From the NCBI GenBank assembly GCA_910587635.1, contig CAJUNB010000011.1, positions 105,075-169,074 of the forward strand: DNA of 64,000 nucleotides, given 5' to 3'. The first letter of the stretch is position 1; each line of letters starts with the position of its first letter. The DNA is from an uncultured Lachnospiraceae bacterium. GTDB taxonomy: Bacteria; Bacillota; Clostridia; Lachnospirales; Lachnospiraceae. Shown in pieces: positions 1-9,161 of this stretch. Below the pieces are notes generated by a model. It was not told the DNA's origin. It did not search any database and saw only the letters and a list, made by a program, of their open reading frames with translations. Position numbers and translations under genes: made by a program.

Positions 1-1530
1 GCACAGCTGATACTGCGGGAAATGAAAGAAAAGAAATATGATTTGCGTCGGATGTACGATCACGCAGTGATTCAGATTAACGATACACATCCTACGATGA
101 TCATACCTGAGTTGATTCGTATTCTTATGGAAGATAAAGCTTTTACGATGGATGAAGCTATCGAAGTCGTAAGCAGGACATGTGCCTATACAAATCACAC
201 GATTCTGGCCGAAGCCCTGGAAAAGTGGCCTTTGGCTTATCTGGAAAAGGTAGTGCCACAGCTCATACCGATTATCAAAGAGCTGGATAAGCGGGTGGCA
301 GATAAATATAAGGATGAGAAAGTTCAGGTTATCGATAAAGATAAAAGAGTGCACATGGCCCATATTGACATTCATTATGGCTTCAGTGTAAATGGTGTGG
401 CTGCAATTCATACGGATATTTTGAAAAATACGGAATTGAAACCGTTCTATGATATTTATCCTGAGAAATTTAACAATAAGACAAACGGTATCACTTTCCG
501 CAGATGGCTTCTTTCCTGCAACAGAGAGTTGACAGCCTTTATAGACGAACTGATCGGACAGGATTATAAAAAAGATGCGTTCCAGTTGGAAAAATTAATG
601 GCCTATGTGGACGAGGAAGAAGTGCTGGGAAGACTGGAAAAAATCAAAAGAAAGAAAAAGGAAGCATTGGCTGCTTACGTGGCAGAAAAAGAAGACGTGG
701 AATTGAACCCCGATTCCATATTTGATATTCAGATCAAACGACTCCATGAGTATAAACGTCAGCAGATGAATGCGCTGTATATTATACACAAATATCTGGA
801 AATCAAAAAAGGTAAAAAGCCTTCCACGCCGCTCACTTTTATTTTCGGAGCCAAGGCCGCGCCTGCCTATGTGATTGCTCAGGATATTATTCATCTACTC
901 CTCGTATTACAGGAGATCGTTAATCATGACCCGGATGTGAGTCCGTATATGAAAGTGCTCATGGTGGAGAACTACAATGTGAGCTATGCAGAAAAGCTGA
1001 TTCCGGCCTGTGACATTTCGGAACAGATATCTCTGGCGTCTAAAGAGGCATCGGGAACGGGCAATATGAAATTTATGCTGAACGGCGCGGTGACATTGGG
1101 GACAGACGATGGGGCCAATGTGGAGATTCATGAGCTGGTAGGAGACGATAATATCTATATTTTCGGAGAGGATTCCGATACGGTGATTGCACACTACGAG
1201 AATGCAGATTATGTGTCTAAAAAGTATTATCGAAACAGTCCCGTTATCCGGGAAGCTGTGGATTTCATTGTGAGCAAACAGGCTCTTGCAGTTGGGCACA
1301 GGGAGAATCTTGGGCGGCTCTATATGGAGCTGCTGCGGAAAGACTGGTTTATGACATTGCTGGATCTGGAAGACTATATCAAAGTGAAAGATCAGGCGTT
1401 TGCAGACTATGAAAATCGGGCGAAATGGAAACGGATGATGCTTGTAAATATTGCAAAATCGGGATTTTTCTCATCAGACAGAACGATCGAGGAATACAAC
1501 AGAGATATCTGGAAGCTGAACAGGGTGTAA
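1..1530 (+). CDS. glgP: Glycogen/starch phosphorylase, 5'-truncated by window edge
   Basis: This is the C-terminal two thirds of a glycosyltransferase family 35 phosphorylase, which releases glucose-1-phosphate from alpha-1,4-glucans in the cytoplasm. The reading frame is open from base 1 (AQLILRE before the first internal Met at 22), so the true start lies upstream of the window. Visible hallmarks are [30 protein letters not shown] and the signature [10 protein letters not shown], whose lysine (codon 1069-1071) is the pyridoxal-phosphate Schiff-base residue. A small oddity is GTDDGANVE where the family usually has GTLDGANVE. The malQ start lies 53 bp downstream on the same strand, so the two probably form a glycogen or maltodextrin breakdown operon. 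The enzyme identity is secure; whether glycogen or maltodextrin is the physiological substrate is not. Confidence 0.96.
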   Translation, partial: AQLILREMKEKKYDLRRMYDHAVIQINDTHPTMIIPELIRILMEDKAFTMDEAIEVVSRTCAYTNHTILAEALEKWPLAYLEKVVPQLIPIIKELDKRVADKYKDEKVQVIDKDKRVHMAHIDIHYGFSVNGVAAIHTDILKNTELKPFYDIYPEKFNNKTNGITFRRWLLSCNRELTAFIDELIGQDYKKDAFQLEKLMAYVDEEEVLGRLEKIKRKKKEALAAYVAEKEDVELNPDSIFDIQIKRLHEYKRQQMNALYIIHKYLEIKKGKKPSTPLTFIFGAKAAPAYVIAQDIIHLLLVLQEIVNHDPDVSPYMKVLMVENYNVSYAEKLIPACDISEQISLASKEASGTGNMKFMLNGAVTLGTDDGANVEIHELVGDDNIYIFGEDSDTVIAHYENADYVSKKYYRNSPVIREAVDFIVSKQALAVGHRENLGRLYMELLRKDWFMTLLDLEDYIKVKDQAFADYENRAKWKRMMLVNIAKSGFFSSDRTIEEYNRDIWKLNRV

Positions 1531-1583
1531 CTGACACGGCATGCAGGAAAAATTGGTGTAAATGGAGGAAAGGGGAAGCGGGT

Positions 1584-3059
1584 ATGAGACAGAGTGGAAT
1601 ATTGATGGCAATATCCAGTATTCCGTCTAAATATGGGATTGGTGCATTTTCCAGGGAGGCCTATGAGTTTGTGGACTTTCTGGAAAAGGCCGGACAGCGC
1701 ATCTGGCAGATACTGCCTCTTGGGCCGACTGGGTTTGGGGACTCTCCTTACCAGTCCTTTTCCACATTTGCAGGGAACCCCTATTTTATTGATCTGGAAA
1801 CGTTGGTTCAGGAAGGATATCTCACAGAAAGAGACTGTGCTGTCTGCGATTTTGGCGATGATGAGGGTTACGTAGACTATGAGAAGATTTACAAGTCCCG
1901 TTTTCTCATTTTGCATAAAGCATACAGGAACAGTAATATTGCGAAGCTGCCTGCGTTTCAGGAATTCCGGCGGGAAAATAGGTATTGGCTGGAAGATTAT
2001 GCTCTATATATGGCTGTGAAAAATGTGTTTGACGGTAAAAGCTGGAGCCAATGGGATGAAAAGATCAGGATGCGGGAACCGGAAGAAGTAGCCCGATACC
2101 GGGAATCATATGAAGATGAAATTCTATTCTATGAATTTCTTCAGTTTGAGTTCACAAAGCAGTGGCGGGCTCTGAAACGTTACGCCAATCAGAAAAAAAT
2201 AAAAATTGTAGGGGATATCCCTATCTATGTGGCGCTGGACAGTGCAGATACATGGGCAAATCCAGAACTGTTTCAGTTGGATGACAGCTGTGCACCTGTG
2301 GCAGTGGCAGGCTGTCCCCCGGATGCTTTTTCCAAAACAGGACAGCTCTGGGGCAATCCTCTGTATCGGTGGGATTATCACAGACAGACGGGATACAAGT
2401 GGTGGATTCAGAGAATTGCCTATTGCTATCAGCTATATGACGTGGTGCGTATCGATCATTTCCGGGGATTTGATGAGTATTATGCCATTCCTTACGGGCA
2501 TAAGACGGCGGAACTGGGACACTGGGAGAAAGGGCCTGGGTATGAGATATTCCGGGCGTTAAAAGAGAAACTGGGTCGGATTCAGGTGATCGCAGAGGAT
2601 TTGGGGTTTTTGACTCCATCCGTTTTAAAGCTTGTAAAACGAACGGGTTATCCCGGAATGAAAGTGCTGCAGTTTGCCTTTGATTCCAGAGAAGACAGTG
2701 ATTACCTGCCTCACAATTATACACAGAATTGTGTTGTCTATACGGGAACCCACGACAATGACACAACGGTGAACTGGTACAACACATTGAAGCGACAGGA
2801 TAAAAATTTTGCGAAGCGCTATTTGAATATAAAAGAAAAAAAGGGTATTCACTGGGTATTTATCCGGGCGGCACTCGCCAGTGTGGCGGGTACAGCAGTG
2901 ATTCCTATGCAGGATTATCTGGGACTGGGGGGAGAGGCACGTATGAATGTACCTTCTACTCTCGGGACAAACTGGAAATGGCGGATGGAAAAAGGAGCCT
3001 GCACAGATACACTTGCCGGAGAGATTCGACAGATGGTGCAGCTGTATGGCAGGCTGTAG
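1584..3059 (+). CDS. malQ: 4-alpha-glucanotransferase (amylomaltase)
   Basis: A 491-residue GH77 enzyme that transfers alpha-1,4-glucan segments between maltodextrins, producing substrate for the phosphorylase encoded just upstream. I chose ATG 1584 (MRQSGILMAIS): it matches the usual N-terminus, leads into SSIPSKYGIGAF and QILPLGPTG, and has AGGGG at 1571-1575 as ribosome binding site; the longer frame from 1425 overlaps glgP and adds non-homologous residues. Catalytic blocks are visible: VRIDHFRGF (nucleophile Asp), IAEDLG (acid/base Glu) and GTHDNDT (transition-state Asp). Length is typical of the bacterial family. The gene is convergent with the CYTH gene and only 29 bp from its end; I see no convincing terminator between them. 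Confidence 0.96.
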   Translation: MRQSGILMAISSIPSKYGIGAFSREAYEFVDFLEKAGQRIWQILPLGPTGFGDSPYQSFSTFAGNPYFIDLETLVQEGYLTERDCAVCDFGDDEGYVDYEKIYKSRFLILHKAYRNSNIAKLPAFQEFRRENRYWLEDYALYMAVKNVFDGKSWSQWDEKIRMREPEEVARYRESYEDEILFYEFLQFEFTKQWRALKRYANQKKIKIVGDIPIYVALDSADTWANPELFQLDDSCAPVAVAGCPPDAFSKTGQLWGNPLYRWDYHRQTGYKWWIQRIAYCYQLYDVVRIDHFRGFDEYYAIPYGHKTAELGHWEKGPGYEIFRALKEKLGRIQVIAEDLGFLTPSVLKLVKRTGYPGMKVLQFAFDSREDSDYLPHNYTQNCVVYTGTHDNDTTVNWYNTLKRQDKNFAKRYLNIKEKKGIHWVFIRAALASVAGTAVIPMQDYLGLGGEARMNVPSTLGTNWKWRMEKGACTDTLAGEIRQMVQLYGRL

Positions 3060-3088
3060 GTGCGGCGGAGCCGGGTATATCAGCAGGG

Positions 3089-3559
3089 TCACATATCCCT
3101 CAGCTGCGCTGCAGGGTCATACACTTTCGATAAAAAAGAATTATGATAGTGAGGATCACAAGTAACATCCTCTGAAAACCAGGCCGGGGGCATGAAGCTT
3201 TCGGCTTCTTTTTCTGTGGCAAATTCCACTTCTGCAATAATAAGAGGGGCAAAAGGGGGAGCGAAAATATCAAGCTCAATTGTATAATGCTTCCATGGAA
3301 TGAGATACCGTTTTTTTGATATGACATTCCCGTCACATTTTGGCAACAGATGGGCATAACTCTCCCTGTTCAGAGACAGATTATATTCTTCTCGCGCCAG
3401 CATACCGCTGCCTTTGTAGGTCATATAGTAAGTATCGTCTTCCCGACGGATGCGTATGACCGGATCGGTATTCAGATAGGCCTGCTCCAAGTGCTTTACC
3501 GGATACTGTTCCAGATGGTCAGGAAGGCATTTCACTGTAAATTTACGTTCGATTTCCAT
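3089..3559 (-). CDS. CYTH domain protein (triphosphate-tunnel metalloenzyme family)
   Basis: A 156-residue stand-alone CYTH domain. The family binds triphosphate compounds in an eight-stranded tunnel and includes inorganic triphosphatases, thiamine triphosphatase and CyaB-type adenylate cyclases. The N-terminal MEIERKF carries the diagnostic ExExK motif, followed by IRIRRED and YYMTYKG basic strands and acidic strands IELDIF and AEVEF, which fit the metal-binding side of the tunnel. The start is set by AAGGAG at 3570-3575 (plus coordinates), 10 nt from ATG 3559; an in-frame ATG at 3568 would sit 1 nt from it, too close. It is a single gene between malQ and the kinase. By length it resembles the short bacterial CYTH group rather than CYTH-CHAD fusions; the substrate is unknown. 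Confidence 0.85.
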   Translation of the reverse strand: MEIERKFTVKCLPDHLEQYPVKHLEQAYLNTDPVIRIRREDDTYYMTYKGSGMLAREEYNLSLNRESYAHLLPKCDGNVISKKRYLIPWKHYTIELDIFAPPFAPLIIAEVEFATEKEAESFMPPAWFSEDVTCDPHYHNSFLSKVYDPAAQLRDM

Positions 3560-3602
3560 AGATAGCATTCTCCTTGTATGTACTGCAGGCAGTGGACAGA
3601 CG

Positions 3603-6600
3603 TCAGTTCAGGAACTGATTCAGCACAGCGATGAGGTCGTCGATCTGGAAGGGCTTTGAAATATGGGCATCCATACCGCTTTTCAGTGCCTGCGTCTTAT
3701 CTTCTTCCATTGCATTGGCTGTCATGGCGATGATGGGAATTTCTTTTGCATCCTGCCGTGACAGGGAACGAATTGTACGGGTCGCCTCATATCCGTTCAT
3801 AACGGGCATCTGCACATCCATCAGAATTGCATTATAATAATAAGGCTGCGATTTTTCCATCATTTCCACAGCATCGGTACCGTCTGGTGCAGATTCGATG
3901 ACGAATCCGATTTCTGACAGGATTTCTTCCGCAATCTCCCGGTTCAGATCGATATCTTCTACGAGCAGAAGCCGTTTTCCGCTGAAATCTGCAGCGGTCC
4001 ATGGCATAGATTCTTCTTTCTCTTCGATCAGATGATTGGCGGTGAGCAGCGCTGATTTCAGATCGGATAGAAAGAGTGGTTTGGCACAGAAAACAGTGAC
4101 TCCGGCTGCTTTTGCATCTTCTTCGATATCGGTCCAGTCGTAGGCTGTGAGATTGATAATCGGTACATCGTTTCCTACGGCTTTTCGGATTCTTCTGACT
4201 GTTTCCATACCGCTCATTTCCGGCATCTGCCAGTCTATGATATAAGTAAGGTAAGGATCTCCTTCCTCCCGGGCACTCTTGGCATGATATACTGCTTCCC
4301 GGCCGGAAGTCGTCCAGTCCGGCCGCATGCCCAGTTTTTTCAGCATTTTGCTTACACTGCCACAAATATTGAAATCATCGTCTACCACAAGTACCCTCAT
4401 ATCCGAGAGCTCTTTGATCTGGTCGATTCGGGTATCGGAATCCTGGATTTTTAAATTGAGTTGTACGATAAATTCAGTTCCTTTTCCGAGTTCACTCTGT
4501 ACGGCTATCGTACCTCCCATCATGTCAATAATATTTTTTGTAATAGCCATACCAAGCCCCGTCCCCTGAATACCGGTTTTGGTGGTGCTGGATTCCCGCT
4601 CAAATGGTTCGAAGATATGATTGACAAATTCCTGTGTCATACCGATTCCATTGTCTTTTACCGTAAAGATATAATCACCAAAGCCCTGACGGAGAGAAGT
4701 TTTCTGCATGAGATGCAGGCTGATCGTACCACCGGCAGGGGTATATTTTATGGCGTTGCTCATCAGATTTACGAGTACCTGATTCAGCTTCAGGGAATCT
4801 ACAATAATTTCTTCATTGGCAATATCAAAGGTATCGATGAACAGTTCCAGCTGCTTTGCCTTTACCTGGGGCTGGATGATATTGACAAGGCTGTGCATCA
4901 GTTCAGAAATATTACATTCCTGATTATTGATCTGTACTTTTCCGCTTTCTATTCTGCTCATATCCAGGATGTCATTGATAAGGCTGAGTAAATGATTGCT
5001 GGAAGAGAGAACTTTTTGCAGACAGTCTTTCACCTGTTCTTTGTTGTCGATGTGGCTGATTGCGATATTGGAAAAGCCAATGATGGCGTTCATAGGCGTA
5101 CGAATATCATGGGACATATTGGAAAGAAAAGCAGTTTTGGCCTTGCTGGCATGCTGTGCCTGCATCAGCGCGTCACGGAGAATCTGTGTCTGTTCTTCCT
5201 GCTTTTCTACCTGCTGTGTGATATCTTTCGTTACGACGAGAACAATGATGTCTCCTGTATCGTCATCCTGGGTCATGATAAAAGACTGGCGGACACAGAT
5301 CTTTTGGCCATTTGTATCTTTGTTCCAGAATACAGCACTTACTTCACCGATACCCTGGGTGAAACTGTCCCTTAAATAGTCGCTGTTGACAATGGTGCAG
5401 TAGTCTTCCAGAGATTCTTCCAATATAAACTGCTGCCAATGGCTGAACCATTCAGAGGCCCTGCAAGGAGCTTCTAATCCTGCCATCTCCAGAAGAGGCG
5501 TCTGCTTTCCGCGTAGCAGAGCGAATATGTCTTTTTCTATCAGATCTCTGGTCAGATTGAAATCATAGGTGCAGATAGAGTCGGCTGTGATTGCTACCCG
5601 GTATTGCCGCTCTTTTCGGTTGGCGAGAGAGATTTCCGCCTGGATACGCAGTTCTCTTTCTTTTGTTTCTGTAATATTCTGTCGGATAAACAGGACTTTG
5701 CTGGCCTTGCCTTCCTGCCGCTCGAGACAGATAATGTTCATGTGTTCCCAGCCTGTCTGTCCGTTTCGACGGACATGGTATTCAAGGCGGATATCGGTAC
5801 TTTCTTCTCCCAATCTGGAGATGAGCACATTTTTGTCAGAAAGTTCAGCAAATTTTTCCCGGTCACTTTCCAGAATAAGAAAGGAGGACATATATGTAAA
5901 GAAGTCTGTATAATCGCCATTTGGAGGAACATCAGCCTGTTCCGGCTTTGTACCTGCCAGATAGTGATAAGTACCCCTTTCTAAATCCAGCATGACAAAG
6001 CGGGAGAACAGCGTATTCACACCGTTGGTAACGTAACTCATTTCAAGATTTTTCTGTTCCAGATATTTTCTTGCCTGTTTGGCCTGAATGATAATAATGA
6101 CTATATAAAGAAAAAACAGCAATATCAGCAGAAGTTCCAATAAAATACCTATCCGATTTGCTTCCTGTACCATGTGTCTGGTGATGCTTTTCGGGAAAAT
6201 CTGAACGAGGACGTAATCGGTACCATCAAGAGGGAAAATGCTGATATTGTCTGTCTGACTCTGGGGGTCACAAATAAAGGAGCCTTCTTCTCTGCTATCG
6301 AATAATTCTTTGGACTTTTCGGCTGTGAGTGTATCGATAGAACCGGAGGATGTCAAACTGTCAATTAGATGTATGTCATATTTTCGGCCGTCGGAGCTGG
6401 CAATGACTGTTCCGTCCGTCATACAGAGATATACATCTGCAGTTTCTCCGAAATAACTTGCAGTGAGCATATGCTGCAAATATTTTTCAGCAAGATGAGC
6501 TCCTCTTAGGACGCCAATGATTTCACCGTTATAATAGAGCGGCGTGTAAAATCCCATCATAGTCTCGTGATTGATACGAGAGTCAAAAATAACGGATGTA

Positions 6601-6998
6601 CCGCTTTCTCCCTGCATTCCCTTCAGGTAATAATCCCGGTCCGTGGCATCAGAAGTCTGACCGTCAGAGGTGTAGTTGATACCATCTGTATCGGTAAAAC
6701 GCATGAGTTCAAAAATAGAATTCTGTTCAATATCTCTTAATTGTTCTGGGGAAACAGAAGGATTTGTCAGATTTTTTCCCAAAAAATAGGAGTAAGATTT
6801 GATCTGGCTCGATGCATTTTTAAATTCCTCTTCGATACGTCCTGCTGTTTGGCGGGCGCAGTCGACAGCGTAGTTTAAATTTTGCTCTTCAATACGCTGT
6901 CTGTTTTTTTCTGTGTACCAGATAAACAGAAAAATGATAGCAATTATGAGAAGTATAATCGAGCTAATTCGCTGCAATGCTCTTTTTCTTTCATGCAT
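3603..6998 (-). CDS. Hybrid sensor histidine kinase with Cache-type input and two receiver domains
   Basis: An 1131-residue membrane kinase. Order: TM1 (about residues 11-29), an extracellular region of about 250 residues resembling a double Cache sensor (RDYYLKGM, FYTPLYYNGEIIGVLRG), TM2 (283-304), two PAS-like segments (about 325-445 and 465-595), a HisKA dimerisation helix with phospho-acceptor His630 in FLSNMSHDIRTPMN, an HATPase domain (NAIKYTP, DNGIGM, GTGLGMAI), then two receiver domains with phospho-acceptor Asp922 (IIDWQMP) and Asp1061 (LMDVQMP). There is no HPt or DNA-binding domain, and no separate response regulator lies nearby, so its output partner is elsewhere. It is transcribed divergently from the nanE operon with a 221-bp shared spacer. 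The ligand is unknown. Confidence 0.93.
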   Translation of the reverse strand: MHERKRALQRISSIILLIIAIIFLFIWYTEKNRQRIEEQNLNYAVDCARQTAGRIEEEFKNASSQIKSYSYFLGKNLTNPSVSPEQLRDIEQNSIFELMRFTDTDGINYTSDGQTSDATDRDYYLKGMQGESGTSVIFDSRINHETMMGFYTPLYYNGEIIGVLRGAHLAEKYLQHMLTASYFGETADVYLCMTDGTVIASSDGRKYDIHLIDSLTSSGSIDTLTAEKSKELFDSREEGSFICDPQSQTDNISIFPLDGTDYVLVQIFPKSITRHMVQEANRIGILLELLLILLFFLYIVIIIIQAKQARKYLEQKNLEMSYVTNGVNTLFSRFVMLDLERGTYHYLAGTKPEQADVPPNGDYTDFFTYMSSFLILESDREKFAELSDKNVLISRLGEESTDIRLEYHVRRNGQTGWEHMNIICLERQEGKASKVLFIRQNITETKERELRIQAEISLANRKERQYRVAITADSICTYDFNLTRDLIEKDIFALLRGKQTPLLEMAGLEAPCRASEWFSHWQQFILEESLEDYCTIVNSDYLRDSFTQGIGEVSAVFWNKDTNGQKICVRQSFIMTQDDDTGDIIVLVVTKDITQQVEKQEEQTQILRDALMQAQHASKAKTAFLSNMSHDIRTPMNAIIGFSNIAISHIDNKEQVKDCLQKVLSSSNHLLSLINDILDMSRIESGKVQINNQECNISELMHSLVNIIQPQVKAKQLELFIDTFDIANEEIIVDSLKLNQVLVNLMSNAIKYTPAGGTISLHLMQKTSLRQGFGDYIFTVKDNGIGMTQEFVNHIFEPFERESSTTKTGIQGTGLGMAITKNIIDMMGGTIAVQSELGKGTEFIVQLNLKIQDSDTRIDQIKELSDMRVLVVDDDFNICGSVSKMLKKLGMRPDWTTSGREAVYHAKSAREEGDPYLTYIIDWQMPEMSGMETVRRIRKAVGNDVPIINLTAYDWTDIEEDAKAAGVTVFCAKPLFLSDLKSALLTANHLIEEKEESMPWTAADFSGKRLLLVEDIDLNREIAEEILSEIGFVIESAPDGTDAVEMMEKSQPYYYNAILMDVQMPVMNGYEATRTIRSLSRQDAKEIPIIAMTANAMEEDKTQALKSGMDAHISKPFQIDDLIAVLNQFLN

Positions 6999-7047
6999 AG
7001 GAAAATCCCCCTGAAGAATGCTTGTTTAAAGACATAAATATACATAA

Positions 7048-7076
7048 ATTCTATCACGAAAAAAAAGAGGTTTCAA
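7048..7076 (-). promoter_or_regulatory. Sigma-A promoter for the hybrid kinase
   Basis: Reading the minus strand, TTGAAA (7071-7076) and TAGAAT (7048-7053) are separated by exactly 17 bp, about 50 bp upstream of the kinase start codon. Both hexamers match the consensus at five of six positions. Confidence 0.65.
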
Positions 7077-7114
7077 TGATTTAAAGTGGATAAGAGAGTA
7101 GAATAAAAAGATTT

Positions 7115-7162
7115 AAAAAAATATTTTTTATTATGAAATATTGACAAAAAAATATTTTTTTA
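7115..7162 (+). promoter_or_regulatory. Duplicated A-tract palindrome, candidate operator of the nanE operon
   Basis: The same palindrome, AAAAAAATATTTTTT, occurs at 7115-7129 and at 7146-7160. Their centres are 31 bp apart, about three helical turns. The second copy fills the spacer between the -35 and -10 of the nanE promoter, where a bound repressor would block RNA polymerase. A plausible binder is the RpiR-type regulator encoded at the end of the operon. The sites could instead simply be AT-rich promoter DNA; no binding evidence is available. Confidence 0.45.
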
Positions 7163-7169
7163 ATATAAT
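7141..7169 (+). promoter_or_regulatory. Near-perfect sigma-A promoter of the nanE operon
   Basis: TTGACA (7141-7146) and TATAAT (7164-7169) are perfect consensus hexamers with a 17-bp spacer, 51 bp upstream of the nanE start codon. Such a strong promoter normally needs a repressor to keep it off. Confidence 0.85.
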
Positions 7170-7219
7170 CAGATCAAACCTACTCACTGTACAAAGAGGA
7201 TAAGAAGGGTGAGAAAAAG

Positions 7220-7900
7220 ATGAATGATATTTTGCAGCAACTTAAAGGAGGGCTGATTGTCTCCTGTCAGGCGTTGCCGGGTGAACCGTTACATATGCCA
7301 GGATATATGGTGGGGATGGCAGAGGCTGCCAAGCGGGCCGGCGCTGTGGGTATCCGGTCCAATGGGACGGAAGATGTGAGGGCGATCAGAAAAGAGATTG
7401 CGTTACCGGTGATAGGTCTGATCAAATTTTATTATGATGACAGCGAAGTCTATATCACACCGACGATGCGGGAAGCGGAAGCGCTTGTAGAAGCCGGTGC
7501 AGATATTATCGCAATAGATGCCACTGACAGAATACGTCCTTTCGGGGAGAAAAGGGAAACGTTTTTCGAACAGCTCCGCAGACGTTATCCGAAGCAGCTG
7601 TTTATGGCTGACTGTGCCACAATAGAAGATGGACTGCTGGCCGAGAAAATAGGATATGATATTATCGGGACGACGATGTGTGGATATACGAAAGAGACGC
7701 AGCAGGCTGCGAGACCGCCTTTTGAGATGATACGATTTTTATCTGTTCATTGTAAAATTCCGGTTTTTGCGGAAGGCGGTATCTGGACGCCTGAAGAGTT
7801 AAAAAAAGTATTTGAATGCGGTGCCTATTCAGCGGTGATCGGTTCGGCTATTACAAGGCCCTATGAAATAGCGAAGCGTTTTGTGGAAGCGATTCTGTAG
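7220..7900 (+). CDS. nanE: N-acetylmannosamine-6-phosphate 2-epimerase
   Basis: A 226-residue TIM-barrel enzyme that converts ManNAc-6-phosphate to GlcNAc-6-phosphate in sialic acid and ManNAc catabolism. The sequence follows the NanE family throughout: GGLIVSCQALPGEPLH, AGAVGIRSNG, PVIGLIKFYY, IIAIDATDR, FMADCATIEDG and FAEGGIWTPEE, which includes the barrel lysine and phosphate-binding loop regions. It is the first gene of a seven-gene operon that continues with an ABC importer and a ROK kinase, consistent with import of an amino sugar, phosphorylation, then epimerisation. No neuraminate lyase (NanA), NagA or NagB lies in this window. Transcription likely starts from the consensus promoter at 7141-7169. 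Confidence 0.93.
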   Translation: MNDILQQLKGGLIVSCQALPGEPLHMPGYMVGMAEAAKRAGAVGIRSNGTEDVRAIRKEIALPVIGLIKFYYDDSEVYITPTMREAEALVEAGADIIAIDATDRIRPFGEKRETFFEQLRRRYPKQLFMADCATIEDGLLAEKIGYDIIGTTMCGYTKETQQAARPPFEMIRFLSVHCKIPVFAEGGIWTPEELKKVFECGAYSAVIGSAITRPYEIAKRFVEAIL

Positions 7901-7999
7901 AAGTGTTTGGTTGTGTAACAGTCTTGCAACAGGATATTTCATATGTGGTAATGCATATGTTTCTATCAAAACAGAGTGAGAAAGGGAAAGGGGAAAACT

Positions 8000-9130
8000 A
8001 TGAAAAAACGAATGGCAATGTTTGTAAGTCTAGTTCTGACGACAGGTCTTGTTTTGGGAGGATGCGGTCAGACGGCAGAACCGGAAGCACAGCAGTCGGA
8101 AACTGAGGCAGTGCAGCAGGAGGGGAGCCCGGAAGATTCCGCACAGTCGGAGAGTGAAGCAAAGGATACGATACTGATAGGCCTGTCACAGCCTACCAAT
8201 CAGGAAGCACGTTACAAAAGCAATACAGATGCCCAGCAGGCCAAAGCCGAAGAGATTGGTGGGATTGAATTGATCGTTACAGATGCGAACAATGATTCTT
8301 CCACACAGGCGACACAGATCGAGAATATGATTTCTAAGGGAATCGATGTACTGATCGTCTGTCCCTGTGATGGGGAAGCAATCGTTCCGTCCATAGAGGC
8401 GGCCAAAGCAGATGGGATACCCGTTGTCGTATGGGGGCGGGAAGCGGCTACTGACCAGCAGGATGTATTTATTAATTATGACTGGACGGATATTGGAAGG
8501 CAGATGGGGAAAGAAGCACTCTCGGCAGTTCCCGGCGGAAATTATGTTATTATCGGTGGAGACAACAGCACTGTCATTCCTGATGAGATGACTACCGGCA
8601 TCAAAGAATCGTTGCAGAAGGAGCTGGACAGCGGGGAAATCAATATCGTGTTTGAACAGTATATTACAAACTGGGCACCGGACGGAGCCATGAGTGCCAT
8701 GGAGAATGCTCTGACACAGCAGAAAAATGATGTAGATGCGGTTATCTGTCACAATGACGGTATGGCCGGCGGGGCAGTACAGGCTCTGGCAGCACAGGGG
8801 TTGGCCGGTGAAGTGCCGGTGATTGCCATGGATGCGGAAGTTTCAGCCCTGGAAAGAGTCCTTGACGGGACACAGCACTCCACAGTACAGTTTGACTTCA
8901 ATGGAGAAGGTGAAAAAATCATGTCTGCGGCGTATGCTCTGGCTACAGGACAGTCACTGGATGATATCGTTGCTTTTTATACGGATATAAACGGTGTGGA
9001 TATTCCTACGGCAAATGTTCCGTTTTTCATAGTGACTAAGGATAATCTGAAGGAAGTTGTCATCGATGGCGGATTCAAAACGATGGAAGAAGTCTATGCC
9101 AATATTCCGAAAGAAGAATGGCCCAAGTAA
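8000..9130 (+). CDS. Sugar ABC transporter substrate-binding lipoprotein (ribose/CUT2 type)
   Basis: A 376-residue lipoprotein. ATG 8000 is preceded by AAAGGGG and gives a lipoprotein signal peptide ending in the lipobox LVLGGC, so the mature protein is anchored outside the membrane. After an acidic linker rich in Glu, Gln and Ser (about residues 28-60), the body is a periplasmic-binding fold of the RbsB type: ILIGLSQPTNQEARY, IENMISKGIDVLIV, AAKADGIPVVVW, AVICHNDGMAGGAVQAL. It is followed by the ATPase and permease genes, so it delivers ligand to that complex. The neighbouring nanE and ROK kinase suggest N-acetylmannosamine or a related amino sugar as ligand; this is inference from context only. 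Confidence 0.88.
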   Translation: MKKRMAMFVSLVLTTGLVLGGCGQTAEPEAQQSETEAVQQEGSPEDSAQSESEAKDTILIGLSQPTNQEARYKSNTDAQQAKAEEIGGIELIVTDANNDSSTQATQIENMISKGIDVLIVCPCDGEAIVPSIEAAKADGIPVVVWGREAATDQQDVFINYDWTDIGRQMGKEALSAVPGGNYVIIGGDNSTVIPDEMTTGIKESLQKELDSGEINIVFEQYITNWAPDGAMSAMENALTQQKNDVDAVICHNDGMAGGAVQALAAQGLAGEVPVIAMDAEVSALERVLDGTQHSTVQFDFNGEGEKIMSAAYALATGQSLDDIVAFYTDINGVDIPTANVPFFIVTKDNLKEVVIDGGFKTMEEVYANIPKEEWPK

Positions 9131-9161
9131 TCATGGTATATCGGTCTGCGGAGGATGAGAG

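Noticed and set aside
1425..1583. Extended N-terminus of MalQ starting at 1425
   Set aside because: It overlaps the glgP C-terminus in another frame and adds residues not found in the family; ATG 1584 has a ribosome site.
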